Shown: positions 1-14,643 of the stretch, piece by piece
How positions within the stretch are numbered: the first letter of the stretch is position 1
How the letters are laid out: each line of letters starts with the position of its first letter
NCBI GenBank assembly: GCA_036429605.1
Contig: JAVFKD010000016.1
Coordinates: forward strand, 1,116,001 to 1,180,000
Origin: Cladobotryum mycophilum
Lineage: Eukaryota; Ascomycota; Sordariomycetes; Hypocreales; Hypocreaceae
Direction: 5' to 3'
Length of the DNA stretch: 64,000 nucleotides
Program-made: the position numbers and the translations under genes
The notes under the pieces: model-generated
The model's input: the letters and a program-made list of their open reading frames with translations, nothing else
What the model was told of the DNA's origin: nothing
Databases searched by the model: none

Positions 1-3000
1 CGGGAGAAGCTAATGGTTCACCAAGACGAAGTTCGAAATAGCAATGCTGAGGCACGGACGCCTTGCAGACAGAGGGGGAGGAGATCGAGGACGTGGTGGT
101 GCGGACGAGGGCGACCAAGATGCTATATAAGTCTGACTTGCGGCAGAACCCAGTAGTGGTGGTGGTCGAACGTGAGCCAGAGATGCATGCAACAGCGCAC
201 GTTCGATGAGGGCCGTCTCCAGTAAAGTACGTACATGCTTGTACATACATGGAACAAGAAGAGTGGGCCAAGATCATCCACTCACACACTAACCCTGGGC
301 AGCATGCAAGAACTTGCTCTGGGCCACTGGTGGAAGACGCATGGTGATGTGGTGGGTGGGTGGTGTCTGTACAAGTAGTAATTAGTGTGTGTAGTGTGAG
401 TGTTGAGTGTGGCATGGTGTGTGATCAAGGATGAACTGGTGGCTCTTGATGGCGTGTCGATATTGGTCAGACAAAGACGGCACAAGGGCTGAATTCGTAA
501 TGGCCCAAACCGGTACATCGATAATGGCAGTCCTAAACTCCGTACGATCAGGTACCCTTTACCTGAGAAAAAAAAAGGTGTGTTTGACGGCATCTTTCCC
601 TCACCTTGAGAGGCTTGGCCTGTTCAAGTTCCCCCAACGGCGTTGTTTTGGCGGCGGAGGGGCTGCGGATGGTCAGTGTCATCCACCATCAGGTGCTTCC
701 CTTCTGGGCGATGATCAGGGGTCGAGAGGCGTGTGGAGGGAGGTTTTGGAGGTGGGGGGAACAGGTTTTAGCGGTTGTTAGCGGGTAGACCCCCCCAGTG
801 AGAACCAGGGAACGTGGCGTATCTTGCAGGAGACCTGTCATTGACACTACGGCACGGTCCTGACTCGAAAGGTCCTTGGAGAGCTCTTTGGCTGGCTCTA
901 GGAGCCCTCGGAAGGTCAAGGCCAGATGCGGTCTGTAGGAGAAACTGCTGCTTGGCTGCACGACCAGGTCTGGTGGCTGTTTGAAAGGGTGGTTGGTGGT
1001 TGGCGATGGTCGACGATCTGGCCAAGCATCCATCCATTGATGGAGGTCCTCGGTGCACTGGAGTCTCCGAGCGTACTCGCCCTACTGCAACTTGTCTGTC
1101 CGTACGGAGAAACCCCCCATTTTCGGTGCGTGTGTTGTTTGTTTGTTCGTTTGTTCGTTTGTTCATTTGTTTACTTCTTTGTGTTGAATGCTTGTAGTAG
1201 TATCAGTGCTATGTATGATTCCATACGCGTGCGTACTGTCCGCGACAACATTCCAGCAAAGTCTCGCTTTCAGGGCTTCGGCTTCACTCCTGAGACTTTG
1301 TCGCAGCGATTCAAGCTTCCATGCTTTCCGACTCTTTACTGTTGCCAACGTTTCCGGGGACCCATGTGCATGCCAACAAACGGGGGCCAGGTACCAGGCA
1401 CAGGCACAGGCACGGGATCGTGCCTATCGTAGTCGTAGTCGACTGCACGCACTGCACTGCACTGCTGTGTCTTTTTGTTTTTGTTTTTGTTTTTTGTTTT
1501 TGCTTGTTCCAGGGCTGGTCCTTTTCCACCTTAGTATTGGCAATAGCGTAACCGGTGGCCAACCCAAAACGAACAAGACGCCGGGAAATATCTCACGTTT
1601 GGCCTTTTACTTCTGCGGTGTACACTCTCTTTCATACCTGTAACTCAACTGACTTTCCTATTCTTAGCTTGTTAGCGCCCTGTTGACAAGTTGGCATGCG
1701 TTAACATCATCGACCTGGACACCATCGTCGTCCCTGTCGATGCTACCTAGTCGGTAGGTCACAAAGTTATTGTATGCCAAGGTTCTGCTTGAAGTGATAT
1801 TGCAAGTTGCCTTGGCGTTTCTTGTTCAGGGCCTGAAAAGAGTCCACTGGCAAAATTGATCACACAACCACGGCACTCGTTCGTATTGTCGGCTCGCTCG
1901 CCTCCTTGCTTTTTTCCGCAAGGGAGGTCGTTTTTCTCCTTGCATAACTAACGCCAGGAGAGCACGCACATACCTCTTGGTAGTGCATACATACGCATAC
2001 ACGTACATGCACACACAGTAAGTGCGTGCTTAGAATGTATGTAGGTACAGAGTTACTGTACTCCGTACATGTGCATCAGTCCACCTTTTCGCATCTGACT
2101 GTAATGTCTCTCTCGGGATAATGCACTCCGTCCACGTCGACTGCTCTTTAGTGAGCGCTTGGGGACTCGGTCGCTGACCCGACCACAGTGACGGCGTAAG
2201 GTTTCGTCCAAGACACGCATGGCCCATGGGGCATGTTTTACCCCTTAAACCCATGAGCGGTGTGCAGAGCTGGTGCCAGAATGGCAGAAAAAAATAAGAA
2301 GAAAGCCCAGAGCCCACATGGACGGATACGGTATTGTTTCAACTGCGACAGAAGAAACAGGCCAAACATACAAAAGCAACAAAGCTTGTATGGGTATCGT
2401 CTCCGCCATCCGGCCCGCAGTGGCACCGAAACTGGATGGATTAGGAAAAAGAAAGAACTTTGAGGAGGCTGGTCGTGTTATCGGCGAGTACAAACACAGG
2501 GCAAATGCAGGGCGGTGGACCGGTGCGTTCGGATAACTGCTGCAAGGGATCGACTTTCAGAGACCTCAAAGGAGAAAGAATCCAACTCTTAACAAAGAAG
2601 AAGCAAAAATGACTAGTGTTGATCCCATCCCATCCCTTGCTTTCGTGACGGGAAGCAAGGGAGTTTCGTTTCTGAAATGCCTGATGACCGGCTGCTCATC
2701 TTAGACGCGGTGTCTCCCTTGCGTAGCTACAAGGTACATCATGTAGGTCATCCATATTACTGCATGGACAAGACAGCATTGCCGCCATGATGAAAAACAT
2801 GCAGAAGAGTCAAGATGAAGATCAGACAACAGTGGCAGCGATAGCCCTCAGCACGGAGTAGGAATAACAAAAATGGTAGACCAAGATGTGCGGAGAATCA
2901 GTATGTTTCTCCGTATCCCGTACCTTCCTTGCGACGGTGACGAGGTGGCCACTATTGACGTAAGCCCACCTTCTCCTCCCTCCAACACCAACAAACCCAT

Positions 3001-6000
3001 CGATTGCCCAGACTACACTCTCCTATCAATGCCCACACACAACAATCAAAGTCTACTGTGTACCTCAACAATGTGATAGCTGCCGAATTGAGGTCTGTTG
3101 ACCGATAACACTGGCTTTCACCGAGCTCAAAACTGCCGTGCCATGTGCCAACATGCAGAGCCATCAACAACCGGCATTCTAAGGTTGGGAGACGCTTCTT
3201 ACCCGAGTTTCGATGCTTTTCTTTTTCTCACGACCTCAACGGCGCTCTCGCAGTAGGTTGGATGACTTGCGTGCGGCTAAAGCACTGCACTGTCCTCCGT
3301 ATGTACTCTGTGCATCTCGTTCCGCATTCGTGGGGGCCGATCAGCACTCTCTGCCGCTGTCAGGGCAGCTTCTCCCTTCGAAGCTCCATCTGAAGTCTCA
3401 CTTCGAAAATAAGGTGGTTCCGTAACGCTCCGAACTCAGCAAGCCATCAAAATCGACTTCTCTTTTCCTGTCACCAATGGATAAGACATTGGGCGACGGC
3501 ATTTCAAAGTTCCGGCAAGACTTATGTGTGGGAACTTTGAAAAGGAATTATGCCATCTCATGAGATAGTATACACACACACACATACACACACACACATG
3601 TTAGGGCGATCGTCATAACCACAGGATCGCCAGCATGAACGACTTGTGCTCAACAAACCAGACTACGTTTTCAGCAGCATCTAGTCAAGGACACTCACTC
3701 AATGGACGGATAATCCGTTCTACAGTTACATAAACACATGACTGGTTTGGTGTCTTCACAGCTCTTTAGCCAACCTTTTCCCCGTGGCATACCGTCGCAT
3801 ACGCCAACCATTCCCTTCAGGGTAGCCGAGCTACAAAGGTGTGTGTACTAAGAAGCGCCGAACCCATCCATCCCTAGCAATAGAGGCACTTCAAGTCTCC
3901 TAGCTTCCACCAGAAAGCTAAGTTCTTCCTGGCAAAGTGCGTAGCTCTGGCCGTCAAAACGGTCGGTAAATGGGCCGCTGTCTCACCACCATAAAAAAAA
4001 TAGGAAGTCAAAACTAGACATTCCATCAAAGGAATGGACTGGGCGAAACGTGTTCTATTTTCAGCCACAGTTGTGTGCTCGGACCTTTGGAGGAGTGTCT
4101 TTGTCTTGTTCAGTTTTTATCGTGCACCATGCCGTGAAAAACTGAACGGTGGATCTATGCCTTGGTGAATGGAGCGTTCATTAGGGTCAGTCTTTATCTT
4201 GGAACACAAGATCAGCCAAAGTTCTGACTCGGCGATTTGTTACAGGAGACTTGATGGTTTTGGCTTGATTATGGACCGTGGAAACATCATTCTTGTTCAA
4301 CAACTGCCTCCTGCTGCTCCCATCTTTGCAACCTATAATAAATCGTGCTGAAGTTCTACTTAGGATAACCATGCGCAAGTGAGCGGGCCCTCACCTCATT
4401 CCAGGGGTAAATAATACTCAAGAAGTGTCGACCAAGTTGAGTACAGATGCTTGCGATCCGGCATTCCGAAGCACAAGCGGATCAAATTTGCTCGTCCTTC
4501 ATCACATGGTCTCATCACATATTGAGGAGTGGCTGTAATTTACAATCGCTGCTCTCTGCCCTTATGACCAAGGGACCACTGTTCTTCAATTTCAATGAAT
4601 CAGACCCAGCCAAACAAAAAACGAAGCAGGTGAATGAAAATGGCCTGTTTAATCCCTTCCGTGTGGGGCACGGGGGCACATTCATGACGGGAGAGGCCGT
4701 CTCGCTCATCACCAACAACCCCAGCAGAAAACAGCAGGCTTGTTTTTGATGGTCTTCATGGATGCCAATGTGTACATACGTACATCGAACAGAGCCGAGC
4801 TAGATTCGCTCCGCCATGACCCTCACCCCCGCCAGAGTACTTTGGCCAGGAAAGGGTTCTAGCGTCCCCGAAACCCCTGCAGCGATTGGTCAAGTTGTCC
4901 TGCTCTGTTGGTGGCTGGGGTAGCGAGATTGATGATTTTTTTTGTTGAAAGAAAGAGAGCATGGTGTGGGGGAGTGGTTAGATGAACAAAGGAGACCATG
5001 AAACGGATTGTGATTGTGGAGAGAAGCAATGTCATTGATGCCAGCTTTTTCTTTCTCCCTTTCTTTCGAGGTTCACCGCTTCTTCTCCTTGAAATTGGCT
5101 GCTGTATCACACATACTACTACTCGGTTGGACTGTGATGAGAAACCTGGTTCTGGAGTTTGGTGTTGATTAAAAGCCTTACCCAGATTCCCCAATGCCTT
5201 AGTCATGCGTGTCCGTTTACCTTTGTCTCTTGCATGCCAAGTCTGCAAGGAACGGCCTGACCCCTGGTTCATCTGCCCTGGACGATTCGCTTAGTGATTC
5301 CCTTTCCCCCTTAGAAGAGCGGAGCCTTTGCGGGTCGTGGGCGTCAACCCTTCTCAGGACCCTGCAAAGCTGAAAGGGAGAGACCAGCGGCAAGAAAAAT
5401 TGCAATGACTTGCATCCTCTGACAGCGCGTACCCGCCCTGCCCGCTACTGTTTTTGCTTGAGACCTTGGTGCCCAACCCTCAACTTCTACTGTAATGACG
5501 GGAAACGCTTTCTACATACATACCACCTCAGAGTCCAGCTATGCCATTATGGTCTGCCGTTACGACGTACGAACAAAAATGGTGCAAACAAGGCTTGATG
5601 AATACGTGAGATAGCGTGAGCTCCTCGTGGGGAGGTTTAATTAATTCTTCCGTCCCGCCCGCATTTCCCTCCAGCTTTCTCGCTAATAAAAAAGAAAGAA
5701 CGAGGTCGGATCGGCGGCTCGAAACGAACTGAGAGACACTGATCAGCCGCATCACGGGCATGTTTACCCCGTACTTTGGGGGCCTGCGTCGTACAACATG
5801 GACCAGACTGCGGGGAAATCCCAATGTTAATATCTGAGCATGCTGGGATAAGGAATAATATGCACGCTGTGGTCGCACAAAGAAAGGAATGGCAATCTTA
5901 TCATCATATTATGAGAGTCGTCTTTGATAAGCGAGAGAAGGAAGGGAGAGAGACACGGCAGCAACAACGTTGGGCCTAAGCTATCTAGTGCTTCAAGCTG

Positions 6001-9000
6001 AGAGCACAGCTGTCTGACCACCACGAGACAGAGAAAGCGCTGGAGCCCTACGAACCGTTGGACTGTCCTTTTCGAGACATTGCTCCATTGTGCGTACATC
6101 GTCGCCGTCGTCGTCATCCGTCAAGGGATGGTCAGCAACCAATTTCCATTAGCAAGACGGAGCTATGCCCTGCCAAGTTGTCCATACGAAGTACACCACG
6201 ATGCTACGCCCGTCGTTTACTCCGTCAACCGTAATTGTGTCAAACCGTTGAGCAGTTCGCATAGCGTTTTCGACAAACGGGTGTGATGCATGACATGACA
6301 CTTGATGTGCCTTTTACCTAGCGCACACCTTTTTAGTGACGACTAATAATTTTCGTTTCTTATGATGACACCAAGTCATTGACTAAGCTCGTACCAACCT
6401 GAAGATGATAACTTGGCAAAGAGTATAGACTATAGACTGCACATCTCCTACCAGAATGGCTGAGCCTCCAAGCAAGACGATTTCGAGACTATTTGCCCAT
6501 CATACGCACTCGCATTCGCACGCATGACATGGAAGTTATACTAGTGATGCTACTGGCAAAGGACCCGATATGGTTAATGGATCCCATTAATTGTCGAAAG
6601 GTAAAAGTCAGTAATGAATACCAGAACAAAGTCCACCCATCGCGGGCATGATCATGTTCATACAGACGATTTCCTCCTTTGGCAGGTAATACGAATCACT
6701 TCCACGCCTTCCGACTTGCGGCGAACGTCTTACATGTTTGGGATACGTCCCTCCAGACTTGTCGGGTTGCCACAATTCAGGGATATCGGATTTCAAGATC
6801 AATGGTTCGTCGCCCCGGGGGATTCGACAGCCTTGATTGATAATACTTGCACATATGGTATATGAACTGGTGGGCCGGGGTGAGGTCTAGAGCAATCAAC
6901 GTGGACCTTCTGGACCTCCCCGCCCATGATGAAGCTCCATGCGCGGATCACCTCAGTCACCTAAGAAAGACTTCTTATCTGCTTTGTCTATAAGAGCTAC
7001 ATATTATAATAGGCTGTCAGCTTAAGATATGATATGACAAGCTATCCGCGGTGGAGTTGGGGTCTGGCTATGATGATCATGAGCGTTTCACACAAGGCAT
7101 GGAAAATGAAGGCATGGAACCCATGGGATGAAAAGTTTGAAGTTGCTGAGCCTTGTTCGGAATTTTCGAATACCAAGAACGGACCGAGCGCGTTACTTGA
7201 TTGTGCCCAGGGTCCAAGGCGACTTGAGATGCCTGGAGCTGTCACTAGCATTTTCTGTGGCTTGCAAGGGCCGAAGCTGGATAACGTCCTACAGGAGACT
7301 TTGCATGCCAAACAAAAAGCCTTTTTATTAGCTGGACAACCTTGTTCATCTTGTTCAACAAAAACTCTTCGCTGTGTGATGTCTGGGTTTCTGGTATTGC
7401 AACCTCTGGCAAGTCGTCGCCTTGGCAGCGCGGGAGGTATGTATCAGCCTTAATCTCGAACAACACCTGACCCAATTCACGGCAGAATTAAACGTGAGAC
7501 CTATTTCTCGTCTTACTCCTCATTCCAGATGCTTGGCTCGGCCTTGAAGGCAGAATCCAATCAGATGGTCCTGATGCCCTCGTCCCGGGGTTTGGACGCA
7601 TGCACGAGTACCCGAGCGTCCAATGTTACCCTACTTGCAGTAGAGCAAAATCTCTGACGGCCAGTGACATTTGGATGTTCCTCTACCAGCAGACATTTCG
7701 GGCGTTTTTATTTATTTAGAAATCACGGAAGACAGATTTTGCATTCAGCCTTGGCTGGACCGACGAATTTTGAGGGATTTTACATTTTCATGTGTGTATG
7801 TGAAAATGGCTTGAAGAAGAGGCTTGCCGTCTTTTCTTGTCTAATGCCGGGGAGGGCTGCCACACAGTCTAATAAGTTTGATGTGGGAGCATGGCATCTT
7901 CATCTTTGGCTTCTGGTTGGCTTGTATGATTGCAGGTCCGCAAACTCTAAGCCTAAAATAGAGTCTTACAAGGCTGGCGGCATCGTGAATTTGCTCAACA
8001 ATGAAGGAGCTGAGCTTGACTTCATGCAGCCATTCCTCATCATCACACAAAACCCCATTTCTAATACCTTGGGGAAGTGTTGGAAACGCCTTGCACAGAA
8101 ATGCCATGGGGGGTCAACGAGTGATTGGACGAGCCCGTCAAAAGTTGACAGCCTTCAATGCACGCCGCGGGTATTATGGCTTCACCAGCGTGCATGTGCG
8201 ACTAAAACATGAGCGGAACTTGCAGCTTGCGCTCTCATGAACCGCCAGTGCACGCAGGAGTACTGTTGTCTGAAGATCTCCCGGGCATGGCTCGTCTGTC
8301 TTCTTACAAAGGATCATTGTGAGAGGGATAGTGTCAGTTGAGAGCCACGCCACGCCACGACACGACCGCGATAAGCGGCTACGAATGCATGTACGACAGA
8401 TGCAGCAGTTATCCGGCATTAGGAGGTAGACTATATGATGCTTATTCCGGAAACAATGGGCAATGGTGTTTGCGTCTTGCTTCAGCTTTGATGCGACGGG
8501 GAGGGGGAGGGGGAAGAATGAAAGCCATCAGCACTTCTTTGATACAACGATGGATCTGGATGGAACCAACCCATCACTCATCATTGACATCATCATCAGC
8601 CCTAACGTTCAATCGGGTCCCGGATCCTTGGTTATATCCGGAGAGTTTATGTGTGCTTAGACTAACATGGTTGAAAATCTCAAGGGATGGATGACTTCCG
8701 TGATAAGGCTAGAAAATCATGTGCTTTATCCGCACATCCACTCGTGATTATTAACAAAGAGAGAGAGAGGGAGAGTGGGGGAGAAAGGAGATCAATGGAT
8801 ATATGGAATTAGTAGTTCGGCGCACCCAAGCGTCCGCACCAAGAAATCCTTGCGCCGCATCTCACGCCTACACTCCCCCTCCCTCGTTCTTTGACCAATT
8901 GCGCGTGTTGGTGCCGTTTGGGGAATTGATTTGCAGAACAAAGCGAAGCTACGGCTGTGAGGCGCTGGAGAGGCAAGGATCTGGCCTTCTCCAGGTTTGC

Positions 9001-12000
9001 TCGTGAGACGACGGATTGCTTGGTTGCATGTGCTGTCTCTGAGCTCTGGAAAAAAGAACTGGGGCTTGTCAATGTCAAGAACATCGCATCGAGATCGATC
9101 GATTGTAACATTTCCCCCAGTTTCCCGCCTAAAAAAAGAGGTGTTTTAATTCATACCCTACCTTTGTTTGCAGGGCTGTGTTATGCAAGGGAGGGGGCAG
9201 GAGGAGAACGAGGTAGAGGTGGAGGCGGCGCATCAACACCAAAGCGAACACTGCGTTCCAGGTTCACTTTGCAGAGCCTTTCCTGGTAATGGCCCCCGCG
9301 AGCTTTGATGGAATTCCTTTGCCATGGATTGGGATACTCGGGATGACATTTCCCGTCTAGTCTGGCCGAACCCAGTGCCATGGAATGACGACTGCAGCAC
9401 ATGGCGTGCGGCCGTCGGGGCGAATAGAAACGTCCAAGCACACAATTCCCCCCCCCGTGGGTTTGGGGGTTTTCTTCTTCTTTCTTTCTCGGGCATACCG
9501 GAGGGGGTCTGTTCGCATAGCGCCCGGAATGGCTCACCGACTGACGAAAAAAGCCACGCCCATTTGGAGGAAGCATTGACTTTTGTGTGTTGGAGAAGAA
9601 GGCGTCGGGGTAAGGTTGCTAGATGAAACGATCCATCTGCATGCCACATGCAAAGCAGAGACCAATGACGGCTTGACGTTTCGTCTCCCTGCATGGTTTT
9701 GGGTGTGTAAGCGAGCATGTTTTTCGTTCTGGACGGTGACACTAATTGTGACGTTCAACTAAGGCAAGTTTTCGGACAATGAATGACGGGCATTGACCGA
9801 GAACCGTTGCGTTTCTAGATGGATAGCATGCATTGATCTATCGTCATTGGGCGCATTCATTGAGATGCAATGCACAAGTCGCCTAAGCATGCTCGAGAAT
9901 GGACGACTCGGAAGGCTGTTGGATGTCCATGACAAGGCATGCCTGCCTGCCTTACTTCGACAACAGAGCCACGTTACATGATCACTGCATATACGTGGGA
10001 AAGACGACCATGATTCTCTCCAATCAAGAAACTCCTTTCGGGCGGCGAGTTTACATCCGGGCTGGGCTGGGCGAAGTGAACGTTTCAAACCTTCGTCTCG
10101 GCCTTTTGTTCAAATCGCGAGAAGGCGGCGGTGATTCTGTTGGATGGCGCAACGTGTTAAGCCTCGGGGCCGGACAAGCTACCAGGTCCTTGGCAAACAA
10201 GGGAACTGCAGTGATGACATTCAATTGCTGCTACCAATGACTCGGGCGAGTTTACTGGAATCAGACATCCTTTCTTGGGCTTGGTATTCATGTCTGGGAG
10301 GTGGGTGTCGTGACAAATGGCGATGTTTTTTTTGGACTGGCTATACGTGATGTCGACTGGAATCCGAATGCGAATTATACGATGCCAGAGGCGAGTGATT
10401 GTCCAGAATCCTTCAGGATGCTGTGAATTAACGTTGTGGTGTTATGATGCATAAGAGTAACTGCCAGGGCTGAATCCTGCGCGTGTGAACCTTGATACTC
10501 GAAGTGTCACTGGCAGAGCCATTTTAACTTGCAAGGGTACTTTGATGCCATGGAAGATGCGGTTATACGCTATGCGTGTATCATGTTTCTCTCCTCCCCT
10601 GGTTACCTCTGCTCTGGTTACATGGTTCATGATCAACCTGGACTCGCCATCACTTGATGAACATGAGAATAGTACATGATGCTTTAGTGAGAGCATGTTC
10701 TTTATTTCATGGATTTTAAGAGGTGGGTGAAATGGGTATTCTTACCCAACGTAAAAGGCGGCGATGGGTTGTGCCTTTCGGCTTCCAGACATATCTCTGT
10801 TCTAGAGAAGGGCAAAGGTAATGCTCAATATAAACATTCTGTTGAACAAATGGTAGCATTACATTGAGAATATATGTATACCTTCTATTCCCGTATATAT
10901 ATATGTGAAGATGCCTTTAAAGAAAGGATTTACCTCCATTCTTTTTCTCATCTCACCATCGAGTGTCCATGCCCATTAAAAATATCATCAAGTCCATCTT
11001 GCTCTCATCATCTAGCTGACCCTGCATCAAGAGAAGTCATAGTTACATACATACCATCACACTTTTTGTGAATCTTATAAACAAACAAAGTAGGGTTTTT
11101 TCTTCCTTTTCAAGCTAAGCTGCGTGACCTTTTATGGAACTGGATCGAGTCTTTGTAGTTCCTCCAAGGTATTGTGTCGACTCAAACCTCTCTCATCTTC
11201 AAGATATTTCATATCTCCAAAGGATGGGACGCAAATACAGAGCTTACTTGCCTCCCCCGCTACTGCTATACAAAACTTTGATGTTTTATGTGTCTGTGCT
11301 TGGTATGCAGTAGCTATTTTGCAATCAAATATGGTTCCTCGTTATTGGGGGATTTATACGGACGACTCTTATTTGACCGAGTTGGTTTTTGGATCGATTT
11401 GCATGGTACAACGTCCAACGGGAATTACAAGACTTGTATGTGAATTTATTCATAGTATGAGTTACATTATATGGATTTGTTCTTTGGAAGTTGGTACTTT
11501 TCCGAGAATACTTTGTGTGCTATTTGGTTATTATCATAACAAGCCGTCGGGTGTGGATAGGGAAGATGACGAGGACGAGGACGCAGATGTGGATGGTCAC
11601 CACCACACCGATTTTGGCGGTGCAAGCAGTTTGTGCATACGTGGATTCTTTCACATGGAAACACATTTACTCTATCCGAGTAAAAGTTTTCCACCTTGGA
11701 GGGGGAGGCCACTGTGACCGAGATAGCACCCCATATAAACTAACTAGCTTACCGACACCGCAACGGTTTAGATCCTAGCATACGAATCATGCGAATAAAT
11801 GGGACGATTGCTTGTATATCTCGGCGCCTCGATGAAACTTGGTAATGCGAGGGGACTGTGTAACTGACACATTGATGTGCTACTTATCAACATCTCATTC
11901 TCTTCTCACTCTCGGTCAAATACACGATACCAACACCTTGGCACATAGTTATGATCTAATAATTTCCATCCGAATAGCCAAGAGCTATTTTATTCATTGG

Positions 12001-13893
12001 AGGGAAGGAAGGGAGGGGAGGGAGACTCATGGTGGTGCTTTCGCCAGAGTTGAACAACTCACTCAACACGGACGTGATGCGCTTCACGAACCCAAGATGT
12101 GAGAGAAGACAAGTTCCCCTGATAGTCACCACATAGAGAGCTGCATTCTTTGAAGAAATAAAAGAGGCATAAATAATGAAAAACAGTTTATATTAATACA
12201 TACCATTGTTACTCATTTACAGGACAATAAAGTGTTCGGCAAAAGAAGGGAGGTGTAGACAACAATAGACAACATGGACAATAATGAGAAACTTAGAGAA
12301 CGAGAGGGGAGGGGGAGGGGGGTATACCAAGGCGCGAGCATGAGGGGGAAATAGAAACGCAATTATCATCCACGCCCAAACCGGGGCATGAAGCTTGAGA
12401 TGTCGGCTTTCCGTTGAATCCTCCTTCACAAAAAGAAAAAAAATCATGTTCTTGAACCCACTGCTCTGCCCTCATACAGAGATGGAGAGAGAGAGAGAGA
12501 AAGAAACATCGGGTTAGAACCCATTGCAATACACGTATCGTGGGAGAAATAGAGGTAGGGGGAGAGAGAGCGATGTGAGAGTTGGAAACAAATAATAGAC
12601 ACGATTTCTACCTGGCGCCATGTTCATCTCTCCAATGTTTCCCCCCTTGCCTCATCGCCCAAGACCATAGGTAGTCTTATGGAGAACAACATCAGGAACA
12701 TACATCCCTCCTATCAAGGAATAGGGAAAAACAAGTCGACACCGTCATGCCTACAGTCCAACAAGACCGCGCTCCTAGATCTGCATCACCAAGCAATGAA
12801 AATGCGAGCCTGAACTCTCCAACCTATAACAGTCCCCCCCCATTTTCAACCCGTCGCAAACCCCCCATCTATTCTTTTTCTTTTCTTCATCAATCCACAT
12901 AACAATGAGAAAGAGGGATGACCAGCGAGGAACCCAGATGAGAACCACATTCCACGTAGAATATCCCTTCCAAATCTACCAACAGTAATCTGCAAAAGGT
13001 CAGTCCCTCCCCATCCAGGAGTCGCCTCCTAAAGTAAGCTGGCATACACTCTGCCCCATCAGCTATAGCTACTATGATAAGACAAGGTTCGACAAGTTCG
13101 GCACATGTGTCCAAGACTCGACCACTTGCTGCCTTGGCAAAGCACGTACCCAAATGTTGAATCCTGACAGACAGACTATCATGTGACTCCAAAGGTATCC
13201 CTAGTTTGTTACATGGTCAGGCATCAGTGCACACTTGTTGGCTCTCGATCCACCCACCTAGAAACTGTCAATCAACTGTGTTGCGGGCGTCTCAGTGGCC
13301 AAGGGGCATGGGAACTTGGAAAAGCTGGGTCCAAGGCCATTTGCCAAGTGCCAAGCGGCGTCAGGCAAGATTAAAGAGCACAGACATACGGAGTATATAA
13401 ACACGGAAAGGAACAGCGGGGCATATTGCTTTGTCCAAGGACGATATGACATTTTCTATGTCTCAAAAAGGTTTCCTACTCCCCTTCGCCTCTTGCTATG
13501 ATGGAATCGGTGGGATTAATAAAGAGTACAAAAAGGGTTGGCCAACTCAGTGCAATCACCGCCTCTACCACGTCAGTCCCCAGCTTCGCGAGAGCGGAGT
13601 TTAAGCAGTAAGAATGCAAGGGCTCGTGAGAAATGCACAAGGCAACGTCATTCCTCCATGGAGCCCATCAAACAAAAAGCTATCATTAGGCGCCCTCGAT
13701 CATTCCGTCGTCCTGGGGTCGTAAAAGTGCAAATGTCGTGTGTCGGATTGAAAAAAAAGTGTACTAAATAACAAATTGGGTACAGAGAATCGAAGATAGC
13801 CCTCAACTAGACACCGACCGGTTGCTTCCTACTAGCTAACATGCTAGGTAAATAGTTGCCGACAGCGCCTTAATAGATGGCAAGCCCGACCGT
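1..13893. other. Gene-free stretch of about 13.9 kb
   Basis: No reading frame here shows a recognisable domain, a spliced continuation or a protein-like composition; the open frames are short and mutually overlapping. Base composition looks mixed rather than strongly AT-rich, so it does not resemble a heavily RIP-mutated transposon graveyard. It holds simple repeats (TTTG/TTCG-type near 1,130-1,175, an AC-rich run near 3,570-3,598, GA runs near 8,757-8,790 and 12,483-12,570), an inverted repeat at 1408-1425 (7-bp arms, 4-nt loop), and copies of the TACTCCGTA motif at 2059 and 13387. It may contain promoters, long untranslated regions, non-coding RNAs or fast-evolving small genes that cannot be recognised by eye. 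Confidence 0.6.
3572..3599. repeat. (CA)n microsatellite
   Basis: Alternating CA run with one T interruption, in non-coding sequence. Confidence 0.85.
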
Positions 13894-14643
13894 CTAGAGA
13901 AGATATGCAAGAAGACCAACAGCAGCAACCGCCATGGCACCAGTACCGCCAGGGGCCAGGGTAGGGGCAGCAAAGTCAGCATGGGTCGTGGACTGTGCAG
14001 AGCTACTGCCAGTCTGGGAGACGCCAGCAGTGTGAGTAGCGGTGCTGTCAGGGGCAGCAGTGGTCTTGCTATCGGCAGCAGTGGTAGCAACGATGCCTTC
14101 GCTGGGAGGGTTGATGGTTCCGCAAAGCTTCTCGATGTTGGTCTTGCAAGCCTTCTGGGAGTCCTGGCTACCAGCGTTCTGAGCAATACACTGGCTGAAG
14201 AGCTGCTGGCAGACAAAGGTGGGCATAGTCTGAGTGTAAAACTGCAGGCCAGGAGCAGAGTGGTTGGAAGAGCACGTGCAATCGTAGGAGAGGTTTGCCT
14301 GTTTTAGAGGTGATCAGCGCTAGTCCCTTGCATACAAATGTCGATCACGAATCTTATATTGACATACCTGGTTGCAGTCGTTCTGGTCGGTGTTGGAGCC
14401 GCAGAGAAGCTGGCAAGTGTTGGTCTGAGCCTGGCACCAAACAGCTATGAAGAAGTCGGAGTTAGTATTGTTGCCCTTTGTATGAAACTCCCCGACGAGT
14501 GAGCAGGTGAGTGATTAATTACCTCGCTGTTGCTGAGGAACGGTGTTGGGATCAACCGTCATGTTCAGAGAGCTAGTGAAGTTCTGAACCTGGGCCGTGA
14601 CCGCAGTAGCGGCGAGGGCGACGAGAACGGCGACTGAACGCAT
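13894..14643 (-). CDS. GPI-anchored cysteine-rich cell-wall protein, DUF7707-like
   Basis: Three exons on the minus strand: 14523-14643, 14368-14444 and 13894-14298, with introns of 78 and 69 nt that have GTAAT/GTATG donors and CAG or TAG acceptors. The joined protein is 200 aa. It begins with a signal peptide (MRSVAVLVALAATAVTA), then a domain with evenly spaced cysteines (WCQAQTNTCQLLCG, NDCNQ, YDCTC, FVCQQ, QCIAQ, KACK, LCG). A Ser/Thr/Ala-rich linker follows, then a hydrophobic C-terminus ending LLAYLL with a small-residue cleavage region, which is the layout of a GPI-anchored surface protein. The cysteine pattern matches what I recall of the fungal DUF7707 family, which has no defined biochemical role. 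The start at 14643 is chosen because it gives the signal peptide. Stand-alone gene with no neighbour within 3 kb on either side. Confidence 0.82.

Noticed and set aside
926..1432. 168-codon plus-strand frame with a repetitive Cys/Phe/Val middle
   Set aside because: The middle is simply the translation of the TTTG/TTCG repeat; no motif supports coding.
7664..8212. 182-codon plus-strand frame
   Set aside because: Composition is not protein-like, no family motif is visible, and a minus-strand frame overlaps it.
11124..11717. 197-codon plus-strand frame with an acidic DEDDEDED-like stretch
   Set aside because: No domain, signal peptide or splice continuation; an overlapping minus-strand frame exists, and one such length is expected by chance in a 14-kb non-coding region.
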